Shown here: piece after piece, positions 51,782 to 61,864 of the stretch
How the letters are laid out: each line of letters begins with the position of its first letter
How positions within the stretch are numbered: the stretch's first letter is position 1
From: Prochlorococcus sp. AG-418-D13
GTDB lineage: Bacteria > Cyanobacteriota > Cyanobacteriia > PCC-6307 > Cyanobiaceae
Assembly (NCBI GenBank): GCA_003214315.1
Contig: QCLU01000002.1
Coordinates: 1 to 64,000, forward strand
Direction: 5' to 3'
DNA: 64,000 nucleotides
The notes under the pieces: generated by a model
What the model was told of the DNA's origin: nothing
Databases searched by the model: none
The model's input: only the letters and a program-made list of their open reading frames with translations
Program-made: the position numbers and the translations under genes

Positions 51782-52465
51782 TTGAAAATTTGGAATAAAA
51801 TACCAATTAAAGATAATGGAGATAAATTAATAGCTATACCTAGCTGCTTAAAGTTTTTAGATCCCCACCCTTACTTTCATTTAGGAGCACCTTACAAAGA
51901 CAAAACTTCTATTTGGAAATTAAGAGAGGAGGTAGTAAATAGATTAGTAAAAGTAAATGATTATTTGATATCAAAGAGTAGTTTTAACCTTTTAATTTAT
52001 GACAGTTGGCGACCTTTAGAAGTCCAGGAATTTATGTTCAAAAGAGCATTTTTATTAGAGTGTGAAAAATCAGATATTGATATTTCTTTTGAAAAAATAA
52101 AATCTTATCCATCTATTTTAAAAAAAGTTGAAAAATTTTGGGCATATCCTTCTTATGACACTAGGTATCCTCCACCTCATTCTACTGGGGGTGCATTGGA
52201 TATTTGTTTATCAGATAAAGAAGGAAATCTTGTTGAAATGGGAAGCATGGTTGATCAAATGGATGAGACCTCAAATCCTTATTTTTATGCAAACATAAAG
52301 AATGAAGAAGCAATTATTTGGAATAGTAGAAGAAATTTCTTAAGGGAAATTATGACTAAATTCGGATTCGCTCAACATCCTAATGAATGGTGGCATTTTA
52401 GTTATGGTGATCAATTATGGGCTTGGAAAAATAAAAAAGCAAATGCCCTTTATGGAAAAATTTAA
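51782..52465 (+). CDS. D-alanyl-D-alanine dipeptidase (VanX-like, M15D)
   Basis: A 227-aa zinc peptidase. Motifs: YDSWRPLEVQEF (substrate Arg), PHSTGGALDICL (zinc ligands His and Asp) and EWWHFSYGDQ (Glu base and His ligand). VanX-type enzymes split D-Ala-D-Ala; in bacteria without vancomycin resistance they serve cell-wall recycling. Start TTG 51782. A second M15 enzyme of the VanY type lies at 57941. Confidence 0.85.
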   Translation: MKIWNKIPIKDNGDKLIAIPSCLKFLDPHPYFHLGAPYKDKTSIWKLREEVVNRLVKVNDYLISKSSFNLLIYDSWRPLEVQEFMFKRAFLLECEKSDIDISFEKIKSYPSILKKVEKFWAYPSYDTRYPPPHSTGGALDICLSDKEGNLVEMGSMVDQMDETSNPYFYANIKNEEAIIWNSRRNFLREIMTKFGFAQHPNEWWHFSYGDQLWAWKNKKANALYGKI

Positions 52466-52468
52466 AAT

Positions 52469-54256
52469 CTATTGATTTTTATTTAGTAAATTCAATATAT
52501 AATTTTCATCTTGAGTATTTATAAAATCTCCGAAATCTAAATCTAAATTATTCTTCCAAATATCAAATAATGGTTGAAGAGTTTTTTCTAAATCGTTAAG
52601 TTCCATTCTTTGTAAGAATGGTTTAGCAAGTCTTTGTAGATTTTTACTTCCCCCCAACCATAATTGGTATTTGTTTTGCCCACTTCCAACAAGTGCTAAT
52701 TCGGCCATATAAGGCCTGGTACATCCATTCGGACAACCTGTCATTCTGAATAATATTGTCTTTTGTATTTTTAGATCTAATAGTAAATTTTCAATCCTTT
52801 TTAATACATCAGGTAATATTCTTTCAGCTTCAGTCATCGCAAGACCACAAAGTGGTAAAGCCGGACAAGCTAAAGCATGTCTTTGTATTTCATTAATGTT
52901 TTCTAAATTTTCGTATCCAATTTTTGATAGAGATTTTTGAATTTCACCTTTGTTTTTATAGGCGATATTACAAAGTAAAATATCTTGATTAGGTGTGAGT
53001 CTTAAATCTAAATTATATTTTTTAACAATACTTGTGATGGTATTCTTTTTCTCTCCAGATAATCTCCCTGATAATAATGGTAAACCTACGAAATAGGAGG
53101 TTTTATTTTGTTTATGCCAACCTAGGTAATCAATAAGAACCTTATCCGGTTCTTTTCTGATGTTTTTAATTTCTTTTTTAAAATACTTATCTAAAAGTAT
53201 CTTTTTGAACCATTTAATACCTTTTCTATGAAGAAGATATTTCATTCTCGAATTTTTTCTTGATTTTCTATCACCATAATCTCTTTGAATAGCCACAATG
53301 CTTTGTATTAATTCATAAACATCAGGTTCTTCAACATATCCAAGTGAATCTGCAATTCTGGCAAAGGTCTCTTCATTATTATGTGTGCGACCCATACCGC
53401 CTCCAACATAGAAGTTGCACCCTTCTAAGTTTCCATCTTTAGACGTAAAGGCAACTATTCCTATGTCATTGGTAAGAAGATCAACAGAATTGTCCCCAGG
53501 AACTGTCACAGCACATTTGAATTTTCTCGGTAAATAAGTTGAACCATAAAGAGGCTCATCTTTTATCCCACTAAAAACATTATCTTTGAATTGGAGCTTC
53601 CTAATTGCTTCAATATCTTTGTCAGGCTTTATGGTGTACTCTAAATCTCCATCAGCCCAAAGCTCTAAAAAAGTGCCTTGGCCAGCCATTGGGGTGAGAA
53701 GATCTGCAACTTTTTTTGCCAATGCTCTTGCAGTTTTATAGTCTGGCGAAGCAAATGGAGCCGCAGGGGCCATAACGTTTCTATTTATGTCTCCACATGC
53801 AGCTAATGTGGAGCCCATTGAATTTACTATTGTTTTAATTACTTCCTTTAGGTTCTCCTTTCTTATTCCATGCATTTGAAAGGCTTGTCTTGTAGTGGCC
53901 CTAAGTGTTCCATTACCTAGTTTGCCAGATAATTCATCTAATGCTAAAAATAATTTACCAGGGACTTCACCTCCCGGATTCCTTAACCTAAGCATCATTT
54001 GCCAATCTTTACTTTTGCCGGGCCTTCTATTTTCCCTGTTATCTTGTTGATAACTACCATGAAATTTTAATAACTGAACTGCATCATTGGTAAAATGATC
54101 GCTATCATTGACTAATTCCGTAGAAAGTGGTTCTTTAAGAAATTGGCTACTTTTTTTAAAATTTTCAAATTTAGAAACTTCTAGTCCATTTGCCAAACAA
54201 ACAGTTTCTTCCTTAGTAGGATCTTTTTTCTTTTTTACTTTCTCAACTTTGATCAA
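52469..54256 (-). CDS. sir: Sulfite reductase (ferredoxin)
   Basis: A 595-aa sirohaem and [4Fe-4S] enzyme reducing sulfite to sulfide in assimilation. Early NRRPGKSKDWQMMLR and LRATTRQAFQMHG are substrate-site regions. The cluster cysteines sit in ACPALPLC and TGCPNGCTRPY in the C-terminal third. Length is usual for ferredoxin-dependent forms. Convergent with the VanX gene by three bases and divergent from glyS. Confidence 0.95.
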   Translation of the reverse strand: MIKVEKVKKKKDPTKEETVCLANGLEVSKFENFKKSSQFLKEPLSTELVNDSDHFTNDAVQLLKFHGSYQQDNRENRRPGKSKDWQMMLRLRNPGGEVPGKLFLALDELSGKLGNGTLRATTRQAFQMHGIRKENLKEVIKTIVNSMGSTLAACGDINRNVMAPAAPFASPDYKTARALAKKVADLLTPMAGQGTFLELWADGDLEYTIKPDKDIEAIRKLQFKDNVFSGIKDEPLYGSTYLPRKFKCAVTVPGDNSVDLLTNDIGIVAFTSKDGNLEGCNFYVGGGMGRTHNNEETFARIADSLGYVEEPDVYELIQSIVAIQRDYGDRKSRKNSRMKYLLHRKGIKWFKKILLDKYFKKEIKNIRKEPDKVLIDYLGWHKQNKTSYFVGLPLLSGRLSGEKKNTITSIVKKYNLDLRLTPNQDILLCNIAYKNKGEIQKSLSKIGYENLENINEIQRHALACPALPLCGLAMTEAERILPDVLKRIENLLLDLKIQKTILFRMTGCPNGCTRPYMAELALVGSGQNKYQLWLGGSKNLQRLAKPFLQRMELNDLEKTLQPLFDIWKNNLDLDFGDFINTQDENYILNLLNKNQ

Positions 54257-54343
54257 GGGACCAAAAAATATCTCTTTTTATACATTAGCGAAAAGCTCAT
54301 TTAACTGGTAGTAAATTATAGTAAGTGAAGTCATAATTTTTTC

Positions 54344-56506
54344 TTGTCTAAATATTTACTTGAGATAGGAACAGAAGAGTTGCCCGCAAAATTTTCTCAT
54401 TCTGTTCTAAAGCAATTTAAATCTCTAATAGAATTTGAATTGGATAAAAAGTTAATCAAATTCAAACATATTGTTGTTACCTCCACACCAAGGAGGATAG
54501 TTCTACTTCTCGAAGGTTTAGTTGATTATGCAGAAGATAAGATAATAGAAAGAAAAGGGCCTAAAGCAAATTCAGCTTATTTAAATGGATGTCCTACTAA
54601 TGCTGCTTTAGGATTTGCTAATAGCTTAGATATAGATGTAGGTGAGCTAAAAATAAAAAATACAGAAAAGGGTGATTTTGTATTTGGAAAGAAAATTGAG
54701 AAAGGACTATCAACAAAAATTTCTTTGTCTTTGATTATCCCAAAATTAGTAAAGAGTCTTCAAGGCTCTCGATTTATGAAATGGGGGGCTGGGAACATAA
54801 AATTTTCAAGACCTATTAGGTGGATTGCCTCTATTTATAATGATGAAATTCTTGATTTTGAATTTGATGAATGTGATCCAAAGATCAAAATAAGTAATAA
54901 AACAAAAAGTCATAGGCTAATCAATGAAGTTTTAGAAGTTCAGAATCCTGATGATTTTTTTGAATTATTGAAACGAAATAGAGTAATAGCTATTCGAAAA
55001 GAAAGAAAAGAAAAAATTGAAAGTTTAATAAATCAGGCATCTAAATCTTTAAATCTGAAACCTGACCTTTCAGAAGGATTACTAAATGAACTAACTGATT
55101 TAGTTGAATGGCCAGACTTAATTATTGGCAAGTTTAATGATGAGTTTCTTGATCTTCCGGTTGAAGTTCTTTCAACAGTCATGAAAAGTCATCAGAGATA
55201 CGTTCCTCTTTTATTGAAAAACAAAAGTTTTTCTAAACTAGATTTAAGCTCTGAAAAGAATATTAGTACAACTTTCTGCGTTATTTCAAATGGTCTTGAA
55301 GAATCAAATAATAATATTGCCAAAGGTAATGAGAAAGTATTAAGGGCGAGGTTTTCAGATGCAAAGTTTTTCGTAGAAAGTGATAAAAAAGTTGCTTCAA
55401 TCGAAAGAAATGAAAAGCTTAAATCTGTTTCCTATTTGAAAGGACTTGGAAATATATTTCAGAGGGTAGAAAGAATAGAGGAAGTTACTAAAAAAATTCT
55501 TAAATTTTTAAATGATAAGTCTTTAGAAGAAAAAAAAATAATAGAGGCTACTAAATACTGTAAAAACGACTTATGTAGCGAAATTGTTTTTGAATTCCCT
55601 GAGCTTCAAGGAATAATGGGTGGTAAATATCTTAAATATGAGGGATTTAGTGAAGATGTTTGCTTGGCTGTCGCTGAACATTATTTACCTTCTTTTTATA
55701 AAGATGCTTTGCCCTCCACAAAATATGGTGCAATAGTTTCTATAGCAGATAAGGTGGAAACTTTAATAAGTATATTTATTTCTGGTAAACGTCCCAGTGG
55801 ATCATCTGATCCTTATGCTTTAAGAAGAAATTTGAATGGGGTGATTAAAATAATTTGGGATTATGAACTTGATTTGCCTTTAGATAAATTATTCAATGAA
55901 CTTATTGATTTTTGGAAAATTGTATTTCCGAATTTAAACTTCTCAAGAGAAACAGTATTTAATGATTTAAATGAATTTTTAGTTCAAAGAATTGTTAGTC
56001 ATCTAGAAGAAATATCACTAAGTAAAGAATTAATAAAGGCCGTTTGCTCTTCTGATGAATTATCTCAAAAAAGAGTATTGAATATTGTTGATCTTAAAAA
56101 TAGGATTAAATGTATTATGAATTTTAACGAAAAAGATAATTTTGTTGAAATCCAAAAGGTAATTACTAGGGTAAGCAAATTAGCAAATAATAGTGATCTT
56201 TCAAGAGACGTTCTCTCAACAAGAGATTATGTAAACACAAAACTTTTTGAAAAAGATTGTGAATTTAAAGTTTTTGAATTTATTGGAGAATTAGAAAAAC
56301 TTTTTTCCGAAGGTTATTGCAATTATTTGGGACTTCTAAATTTATTTGAGATTAATGTAAACACTATCGAGGATTTATTTGATAATGAAAAGGGAGTCCT
56401 AATTATGTCAGAGGATTTAAAAATAAGAAGTAATAGACTCAATTTGTTGAGCTTAATTAGAAATTATTCTCTCAAAATAGCCGACTTTACACTTTTGAAC
56501 TCTTAA
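54344..56506 (+). CDS. glyS: Glycyl-tRNA synthetase beta subunit
   Basis: A 720-aa beta subunit. The N-terminal LLEIGTEELPAKFSHSVLKQ is diagnostic, followed by TPRRIVLLL, and an HD-like and anticodon-binding C-terminal region. It works with the alpha subunit GlyQ (not in this window) to charge tRNA-Gly. TTG 54344 is the start. Its 3' end overlaps the convergent chlP end by 20 bases. Confidence 0.95.
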   Translation: MSKYLLEIGTEELPAKFSHSVLKQFKSLIEFELDKKLIKFKHIVVTSTPRRIVLLLEGLVDYAEDKIIERKGPKANSAYLNGCPTNAALGFANSLDIDVGELKIKNTEKGDFVFGKKIEKGLSTKISLSLIIPKLVKSLQGSRFMKWGAGNIKFSRPIRWIASIYNDEILDFEFDECDPKIKISNKTKSHRLINEVLEVQNPDDFFELLKRNRVIAIRKERKEKIESLINQASKSLNLKPDLSEGLLNELTDLVEWPDLIIGKFNDEFLDLPVEVLSTVMKSHQRYVPLLLKNKSFSKLDLSSEKNISTTFCVISNGLEESNNNIAKGNEKVLRARFSDAKFFVESDKKVASIERNEKLKSVSYLKGLGNIFQRVERIEEVTKKILKFLNDKSLEEKKIIEATKYCKNDLCSEIVFEFPELQGIMGGKYLKYEGFSEDVCLAVAEHYLPSFYKDALPSTKYGAIVSIADKVETLISIFISGKRPSGSSDPYALRRNLNGVIKIIWDYELDLPLDKLFNELIDFWKIVFPNLNFSRETVFNDLNEFLVQRIVSHLEEISLSKELIKAVCSSDELSQKRVLNIVDLKNRIKCIMNFNEKDNFVEIQKVITRVSKLANNSDLSRDVLSTRDYVNTKLFEKDCEFKVFEFIGELEKLFSEGYCNYLGLLNLFEINVNTIEDLFDNEKGVLIMSEDLKIRSNRLNLLSLIRNYSLKIADFTLLNS

Positions 56507-57827
56507 CTTTAATGCCTCCCTTTATTGAATAATTTTCTAGCATTTTTTCTACTTCTTTATTTTCTCTAACAGCACTATCAACGGGTTTATATTTTAGAGG
56601 TGCTAGGGCTTTCCCTCTTAAAATCGAACCAAGTGTAAGCATTGTAATTTTAAGTTGCTGTAATGGTTTCATGGAAACAACTCTTTTGTATAAGTAACTA
56701 TCAAAAGTAAGTCTTTGTACATCCATGTCATCACACATCTCAACAAAGGCTTCTCTAGCAGAATCATTTCTGTAGAAAATATTTTGAAGGATTTCTAGCA
56801 CCTTATAAGTTGTGCCATATTTTTTATCCCATTTTTTAAGATAGTTTTTTAAATCTTTTTCTGATGGAATTACTTGACCGTTTTTTGATGCTTCAACAAT
56901 TTCTTCAGCACACATTCTTCCGCTTTTTGCAGCAAAATAAATACCCTCTCCAGAACTTTTTGTAACATAACCAGCTGCATCACCAACCAATGCCATTCTC
57001 CCAACTACTCTTCTTGGCCTTGGATGCTCAGGAATAGGGTGAGCTTCTACCTTTATTACTTCACCATTAACAAGTCTTTTCTTTGCCCTATTTCTTACAC
57101 CCTCTTGAAGTCCTTTAATTAATGACTGATTCTTTTGCATGGTTCCAGTGCCCACAGCAACATGATCATATTTTGGAAATACCCACCCATAAAAATCAGG
57201 AGAAACATCAGTTCCGACATACATTTCAGCAAGATCTTCGTAGTAACTCATTTCTTCTTTAGGCAATTTAATTCTTTCCTGAAATGCTATAGCAACTTTG
57301 TAATCTCCTGCATCCATTGCTTTTGCGACTCTGCTATTGGCTCCATCAGCTCCGATCAAAAGGTCAACAGTAAGCTCTTTGAGTTCCCCTTTTTTATCTC
57401 CATTCGTAAAATCTGAGTAGGAAAGCTTATATGGCCCTTGATTATTATTGCCAGTATCAATAGAAGTAACTAATCCATTTATTAATGTAGCACCAAGATC
57501 TGATGCCCTGTTGCGCATAAAGGCATCCATAACTTCTCTTCTACACATCCCAATAAACTCATTATCACTTTCCCCATAAACTCTATCTAAACTTATATCT
57601 ACCTCTCTATTTGATGGAGATATCATTCTCATATGCCTTACTTTTCTATCAATAATTGACTCAGGCAAATCAAATTCTTCGACCATGCAAAGTGGAATTG
57701 CTCCTCCACATGGTTTTGCATTATCTAATTTTCTCTCGAAGAGCCAAGTTTTTATTCCAGCTTTAGCAAGTATTTCTGCCGCACATGAACCACTTGGACC
57801 TCCACCAATAACAGCTACCCTCAACAT
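56487..57827 (-). CDS. chlP: Geranylgeranyl diphosphate reductase
   Basis: A 446-aa FAD-dependent reductase. The dinucleotide motif GGGPSGSC is at 8-15, then FERKLDNAKPCGGAIPLCMV, and a later PRRVVGRMALVGDAAGYVTK. ChlP reduces geranylgeranyl to phytyl groups for chlorophyll and tocopherol. Present in all oxygenic phototrophs. Divinyl-chlorophyll synthesis in Prochlorococcus also needs it. Confidence 0.95.
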   Translation of the reverse strand: MLRVAVIGGGPSGSCAAEILAKAGIKTWLFERKLDNAKPCGGAIPLCMVEEFDLPESIIDRKVRHMRMISPSNREVDISLDRVYGESDNEFIGMCRREVMDAFMRNRASDLGATLINGLVTSIDTGNNNQGPYKLSYSDFTNGDKKGELKELTVDLLIGADGANSRVAKAMDAGDYKVAIAFQERIKLPKEEMSYYEDLAEMYVGTDVSPDFYGWVFPKYDHVAVGTGTMQKNQSLIKGLQEGVRNRAKKRLVNGEVIKVEAHPIPEHPRPRRVVGRMALVGDAAGYVTKSSGEGIYFAAKSGRMCAEEIVEASKNGQVIPSEKDLKNYLKKWDKKYGTTYKVLEILQNIFYRNDSAREAFVEMCDDMDVQRLTFDSYLYKRVVSMKPLQQLKITMLTLGSILRGKALAPLKYKPVDSAVRENKEVEKMLENYSIKGGIKVKSSKV

Positions 57828-57940
57828 ATGAAAAAAAAATAATACTGTATATAAAAACTACATCTTTTTTGCTTACAAAAGTGCATTTCTTAAAATAATA
57901 GTTAATATCGAAATATCTTTTCCAAATTCACTTCTAAATA

Positions 57941-58654
57941 TTGGAACTAAACAAAGATATCGATCAATTTGATATACCACTTGCCAAAAGAACTTACCTA
58001 AAAAACCCAAATTCAACATTATTAAAAAAATTATTAATATTTTCCCCATTTCTTTTTCTTATTTTTTCTGTCGCTGCATTGCGATTTATTAGAAATGTAG
58101 AATTAAAATCTCCTGATAATCTCAAATTTCAGGTTGAAAGAAATCATGATGCCAGGATTTTAGGCCATCTTCCCTATAACGAAACTCCTAAAGAGAAACT
58201 AGTTTTAATTGATCCTAATATTAAAGTTCATATGGATATGCACGATTCTCTGCTAAAGATGAAAGAAGAAGCCAAAAAGGATGGGATATATTTGGTCTTC
58301 TTGAGTGGTTATAGATCAATAAATTTGCAAAACGATATCTTTTATTCTTTAAAATCTATTAGAAATCAAGAAGCGGCAGAAAGAGCTAGAGTTTCAGCTC
58401 CTCCAGGTTATTCTGAACATAGTACAGGTTTCGCTATCGATATTGGTGATGCTACTCAAAGAGAGACAGACTTTGAAACCGACTTCGAAAATACTGACGC
58501 CTTTAGATGGCTAATAAAAAATGCAGCTAAGTTTCACTTTAAGTTATCGTTCAACAAAGATAATAAATATATAGATTACGAACCCTGGCATTGGAGATAT
58601 GAGGGGTCAATTGAGGCATTAAAAGTTTTTGAAAGCTCAAATAGAAAATTATAA
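57941..58654 (+). CDS. D-Ala-D-Ala carboxypeptidase-like protein (VanY type, M15B)
   Basis: A 237-aa membrane-anchored peptidase. A single N-terminal helix (LIFSPFLFLIFSVAALRF) is followed by the catalytic domain: VFLSGYRSINLQ, SEHSTGFAIDIGD (zinc ligands) and EPWHWRYEG (base and third ligand). It trims peptidoglycan stem peptides in the periplasm. TTG 57941 is the start. An AT-rich terminator follows. Confidence 0.85.
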   Translation: MELNKDIDQFDIPLAKRTYLKNPNSTLLKKLLIFSPFLFLIFSVAALRFIRNVELKSPDNLKFQVERNHDARILGHLPYNETPKEKLVLIDPNIKVHMDMHDSLLKMKEEAKKDGIYLVFLSGYRSINLQNDIFYSLKSIRNQEAAERARVSAPPGYSEHSTGFAIDIGDATQRETDFETDFENTDAFRWLIKNAAKFHFKLSFNKDNKYIDYEPWHWRYEGSIEALKVFESSNRKL

Positions 58655-58697
58655 ATCTAATTGATTAATATAATTATTCAATTAGATTATATTTTTC
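58654..58697 (+). terminator. AT-rich intrinsic terminator after the VanY-like gene
   Basis: AATCTAATTGA (58654-58664) pairs over 11 bases with TCAATTAGATT (58678-58688), loop 13, then ATATTTTT. The stem is long but AT-rich, so strength is uncertain. Confidence 0.5.
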
Positions 58698-58783
58698 AAA
58701 GTCTTAAAGAGAAAATTCTCATAATAAGCATACTTTGAGTTAGCCTTATTAAAGTCAATCAACTATTTATATAAATTCTATAA

Positions 58784-60580
58784 ATGTCATCTTCGATAAA
58801 AGAAATTAGAAATGTTGCAATTATTGCTCACGTAGATCATGGGAAGACAACTCTTGTAGATGCATTGCTATCTCAATCAGGAATATTTAGAGACAATGAA
58901 GTTATCCCTACATGTGTAATGGATTCAAATGATCTTGAAAGAGAAAGGGGGATAACAATTCTCTCAAAAAATACTGCAGTTAACTATAAAGATACCAGAA
59001 TTAATATTATAGATACACCTGGACATGCTGATTTTGGAGGAGAAGTTGAAAGGGTTTTGGGAATGGTTGATGGTTGTCTGCTTATTGTTGATGCAAATGA
59101 GGGACCTATGCCTCAAACAAGATTTGTTTTAAAAAAAGCATTAGAAAAAGGACTTAGGCCTATAGTCTTTGTAAATAAAATTGATAGACCACGAGTAGTA
59201 CCAGAAATAGCAATTGATAAGGTCCTTGATTTGTTTTTGGAATTAGGAGCTGATGATGATCAATGTGATTTCCCTTATCTTTTTGGGAGTGGCTTATCTG
59301 GTTTCGCAAAAGAAGAGATGGAATCAAATAGTGACAATATGATGCCTCTTTTTGAAGCTATTATCAGACACGTTCCTCCTCCAGTAGGTGACTCTAATAA
59401 GCCTCTTCAGCTACAAATAACTACTTTGGACTATTCTGATTTCTTAGGCAGAATAGTAATTGGAAAGATCCACAATGGAACTATAAAAAATGGCCAACAG
59501 GCTAGTTTAATTAAAGAAAACGGAAAAACTATTAAAGGTAAGGTTAGTAAGCTTTTAGGATTTGAAGGATTACAAAGAATTGATAAAAATGAAGCATTTG
59601 CAGGTGATATTGTTGCTGTTTCTGGTTTCGATGACGTCAATATTGGTGAGACCATAGCATGTCCCGATTCTCCTCATCCTCTTCCATTAATCAAAGTTGA
59701 TGAACCTACCTTAAATATGACTTTTGTTGTCAATGATTCACCATTCGCGGGTAAGGAAGGGAAATTTGTTACTAGTAGACAATTAAAAAATAGATTGGAG
59801 AGGGAACTTTTAACAAATGTTGCCCTGAGAGTAGAAGAAACTGATTCTCCTGACAGGTTCTCAGTTTCAGGAAGAGGAGAATTACATCTTGGGATATTGA
59901 TTGAAACTATGAGAAGAGAGGGTTTTGAGTTTCAAATCTCACAACCTCAAGTAATTTTCAGAGAAATTGATAATGTTGAATGTGAGCCTATAGAGACTTT
60001 GGTTTTAGATGTACCTGAAGGATCTGTTGGTTCTTGCATCGAAAAACTTGGATCTAGAAAGGCAGAGATGAAAAACATGCAGACAAGTTCAGATGGTAGA
60101 ACTCAATTAGAATTTCTTGTTCCATCAAGAGGATTAATTGGATTTCGCGGGGAATTTGTAAGGATAACCAGAGGTGAAGGTATTATGAGTCATTCGTTTT
60201 ATGAATATAAACCTAAAACAGGAGACTTTGAAACCAGAAGGAATGGCGTTCTTATAGCTTTTGAGGAAGGTGTAGCCACATTTTATGCTTTAAAGAATGC
60301 TGAAGATAGGGGAGTCTATTTCATTAAACCTGGAATTAAAGTTTATAAAGGAATGATAATTGGAGAGAATAATCGACCTCAAGATCTTGAGTTGAATATA
60401 TGTAAAACTAAGCAGTTGACTAATATGAGATCTGCAGGGGCAGAAGAACTTGATACTTTGCAGTCACCTGTTGATATTACCCTTGAAAGAGCACTCGAAT
60501 ATATTGGTCCAGATGAAATGCTAGAGGTAACTCCGGATTCAATAAGAATGAGAAAAATAAATAAAAAGAAAAAAAATTAG
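58784..60580 (+). CDS. typA: Translational GTPase TypA/BipA
   Basis: A 598-aa GTPase. G1 is [16 protein letters not shown]3 is [16 protein letters not shown], and G4 is NKIDRP. The C-terminal region carries [13 protein letters not shown] and [14 protein letters not shown], typical of BipA. It binds ribosomes and supports assembly and stress adaptation. A short lead of about 90 bases follows the preceding terminator. Confidence 0.95.
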   Translation: MSSSIKEIRNVAIIAHVDHGKTTLVDALLSQSGIFRDNEVIPTCVMDSNDLERERGITILSKNTAVNYKDTRINIIDTPGHADFGGEVERVLGMVDGCLLIVDANEGPMPQTRFVLKKALEKGLRPIVFVNKIDRPRVVPEIAIDKVLDLFLELGADDDQCDFPYLFGSGLSGFAKEEMESNSDNMMPLFEAIIRHVPPPVGDSNKPLQLQITTLDYSDFLGRIVIGKIHNGTIKNGQQASLIKENGKTIKGKVSKLLGFEGLQRIDKNEAFAGDIVAVSGFDDVNIGETIACPDSPHPLPLIKVDEPTLNMTFVVNDSPFAGKEGKFVTSRQLKNRLERELLTNVALRVEETDSPDRFSVSGRGELHLGILIETMRREGFEFQISQPQVIFREIDNVECEPIETLVLDVPEGSVGSCIEKLGSRKAEMKNMQTSSDGRTQLEFLVPSRGLIGFRGEFVRITRGEGIMSHSFYEYKPKTGDFETRRNGVLIAFEEGVATFYALKNAEDRGVYFIKPGIKVYKGMIIGENNRPQDLELNICKTKQLTNMRSAGAEELDTLQSPVDITLERALEYIGPDEMLEVTPDSIRMRKINKKKKN

Positions 60581-60591
60581 TAATTGGTTTA

Positions 60592-60960
60592 ATGAACGAA
60601 GAAAGTACAAAAGGTTTTCAAGATTCCCTTTTTACAGCTTTAAATCTTTTTAACAATCATGAATGGTATGAGGCTCATGATGCTTTTGAAGAAATATGGA
60701 ATTCCGTAGATGGTGACGAAAGACAAGTTATTCAAGGAATTTTACAAGTATCTGTTTCTCAGTTTCACTTAAGTAAAGGTAATTTAAATGGAGCTACTAT
60801 TTTGCTTGGAGAGGGTTTAGGTAGAATAAAAACTAGAACCAAGATTGATTTAGGGATTGATCTTGAATCCTTCTGCCAATGTTTGGAATATTTATTAAGG
60901 AAATTACAATATAAAGAACTATTAAACGAGAACGATAAGCCTTTTTTGAAACCTCTTTGA
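60592..60960 (+). CDS. DUF309 family protein
   Basis: The 122-aa helical protein has the DUF309 motif NHEWYEAHDAFEEIWNSVDG, then ERQVIQGILQVSVSQFHLSK with GNLNGA. The His/Glu-rich helices may bind a metal; the function is unknown. It starts 11 bases after typA and shares one base with the 30-aa ORF after it. Confidence 0.8.
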   Translation: MNEESTKGFQDSLFTALNLFNNHEWYEAHDAFEEIWNSVDGDERQVIQGILQVSVSQFHLSKGNLNGATILLGEGLGRIKTRTKIDLGIDLESFCQCLEYLLRKLQYKELLNENDKPFLKPL

Positions 60961-61052
60961 TGAATATATCTTTATCTTCAATTAAATTATTATTATCTAT
61001 TTCATTTTTTTTTCAAGAAAATAAGAAAACTAATCCATTTCAAGGAAAATGA
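60960..61052 (+). CDS. 30-aa ORF bridging DUF309 and lptB
   Basis: The ATG shares one base with the DUF309 stop (TGATG) and its stop overlaps the lptB ATG (ATGA). It reads MNISLSSIKLLLSISFFFQE then NKKTNPFQGK: a short signal-like hydrophobic stretch and a basic tail. The junctions argue for translation. Possible remnant or a translational-coupling peptide. Confidence 0.45.
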   Translation: MNISLSSIKLLLSISFFFQENKKTNPFQGK

Positions 61053-61777
61053 ACCTAAAGATTCATAATGTATCCCTTTCAATTAAAGGAAGATTAATCG
61101 TAAATGATGTTTCCATAACTGTTAATCCAGGGGAAGTTGTAGGTTTGATGGGACCTAATGGTGCTGGGAAAACTACAACTTTTAATCTTGCAGTTGGGAA
61201 TATAAAACCAGATAAAGGTGAAATTTTAATGAATGGGAAAAATATAACCAATCTTCCTCTACCAATTAGATCAAGACTTGGGTTAGGGTACTTAACTCAG
61301 GAAGCGAGTATATTTAGAGACCTCACTGTTAAGGATAATATAGATTTGGCTTTACAAAATTCGTCTTATAGTAGAGCAGCAATAAGAAATAGAAGAGAAC
61401 AATTAATTAATGAATTTAATTTGAATAACTTCGTAGATAATTATGGTTATCAACTTTCAGGAGGAGAGAGGAGGAGGTGTGAGATAGCTAGGGCTCTCAC
61501 TGTAGGCAGAAAAGGACCGAAATATTTGTTATTAGACGAACCTTTTGCTGGGATTGATCCTCTAGCTGTTAATGATCTTAAGAAACTAATTCTTAAATTA
61601 AGTAGTGATGGGGTGGGGATTCTCATTACAGACCATAATGTGAGGGAAACCCTTCTAATTACTAACAAATCATATGTATTAAGTGAAGGAAAAATTTTAG
61701 CCAACGGTTCATCAAGTGAATTAGCTGATAATCCAATAGTCAAGAAGTATTATCTAGGAGATAATTTCAAACTTTGA
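61049..61777 (+). CDS. lptB: Lipopolysaccharide export ABC ATPase LptB
   Basis: The 242-aa ATPase has Walker A GPNGAGKTT, Q-loop GLGYLTQEASIFRDLTVKDN, signature LSGGERRRCEIARAL and Walker B LLLDEPFAGIDP. The FAGIDP and YLTQEASIFR features are typical of LptB. It powers lipid transport to the outer membrane; its LptA-like partner is at 17672, far upstream. Confidence 0.9.
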   Translation: MNLKIHNVSLSIKGRLIVNDVSITVNPGEVVGLMGPNGAGKTTTFNLAVGNIKPDKGEILMNGKNITNLPLPIRSRLGLGYLTQEASIFRDLTVKDNIDLALQNSSYSRAAIRNRREQLINEFNLNNFVDNYGYQLSGGERRRCEIARALTVGRKGPKYLLLDEPFAGIDPLAVNDLKKLILKLSSDGVGILITDHNVRETLLITNKSYVLSEGKILANGSSSELADNPIVKKYYLGDNFKL

Positions 61778-61864
61778 AATGCTTTTAAAAAAATAAATTA
61801 AAACTTTATTATTAAAGATTTACTCATATAAGTATGATTTTAATTATTATTTGTTTGTCATTGA

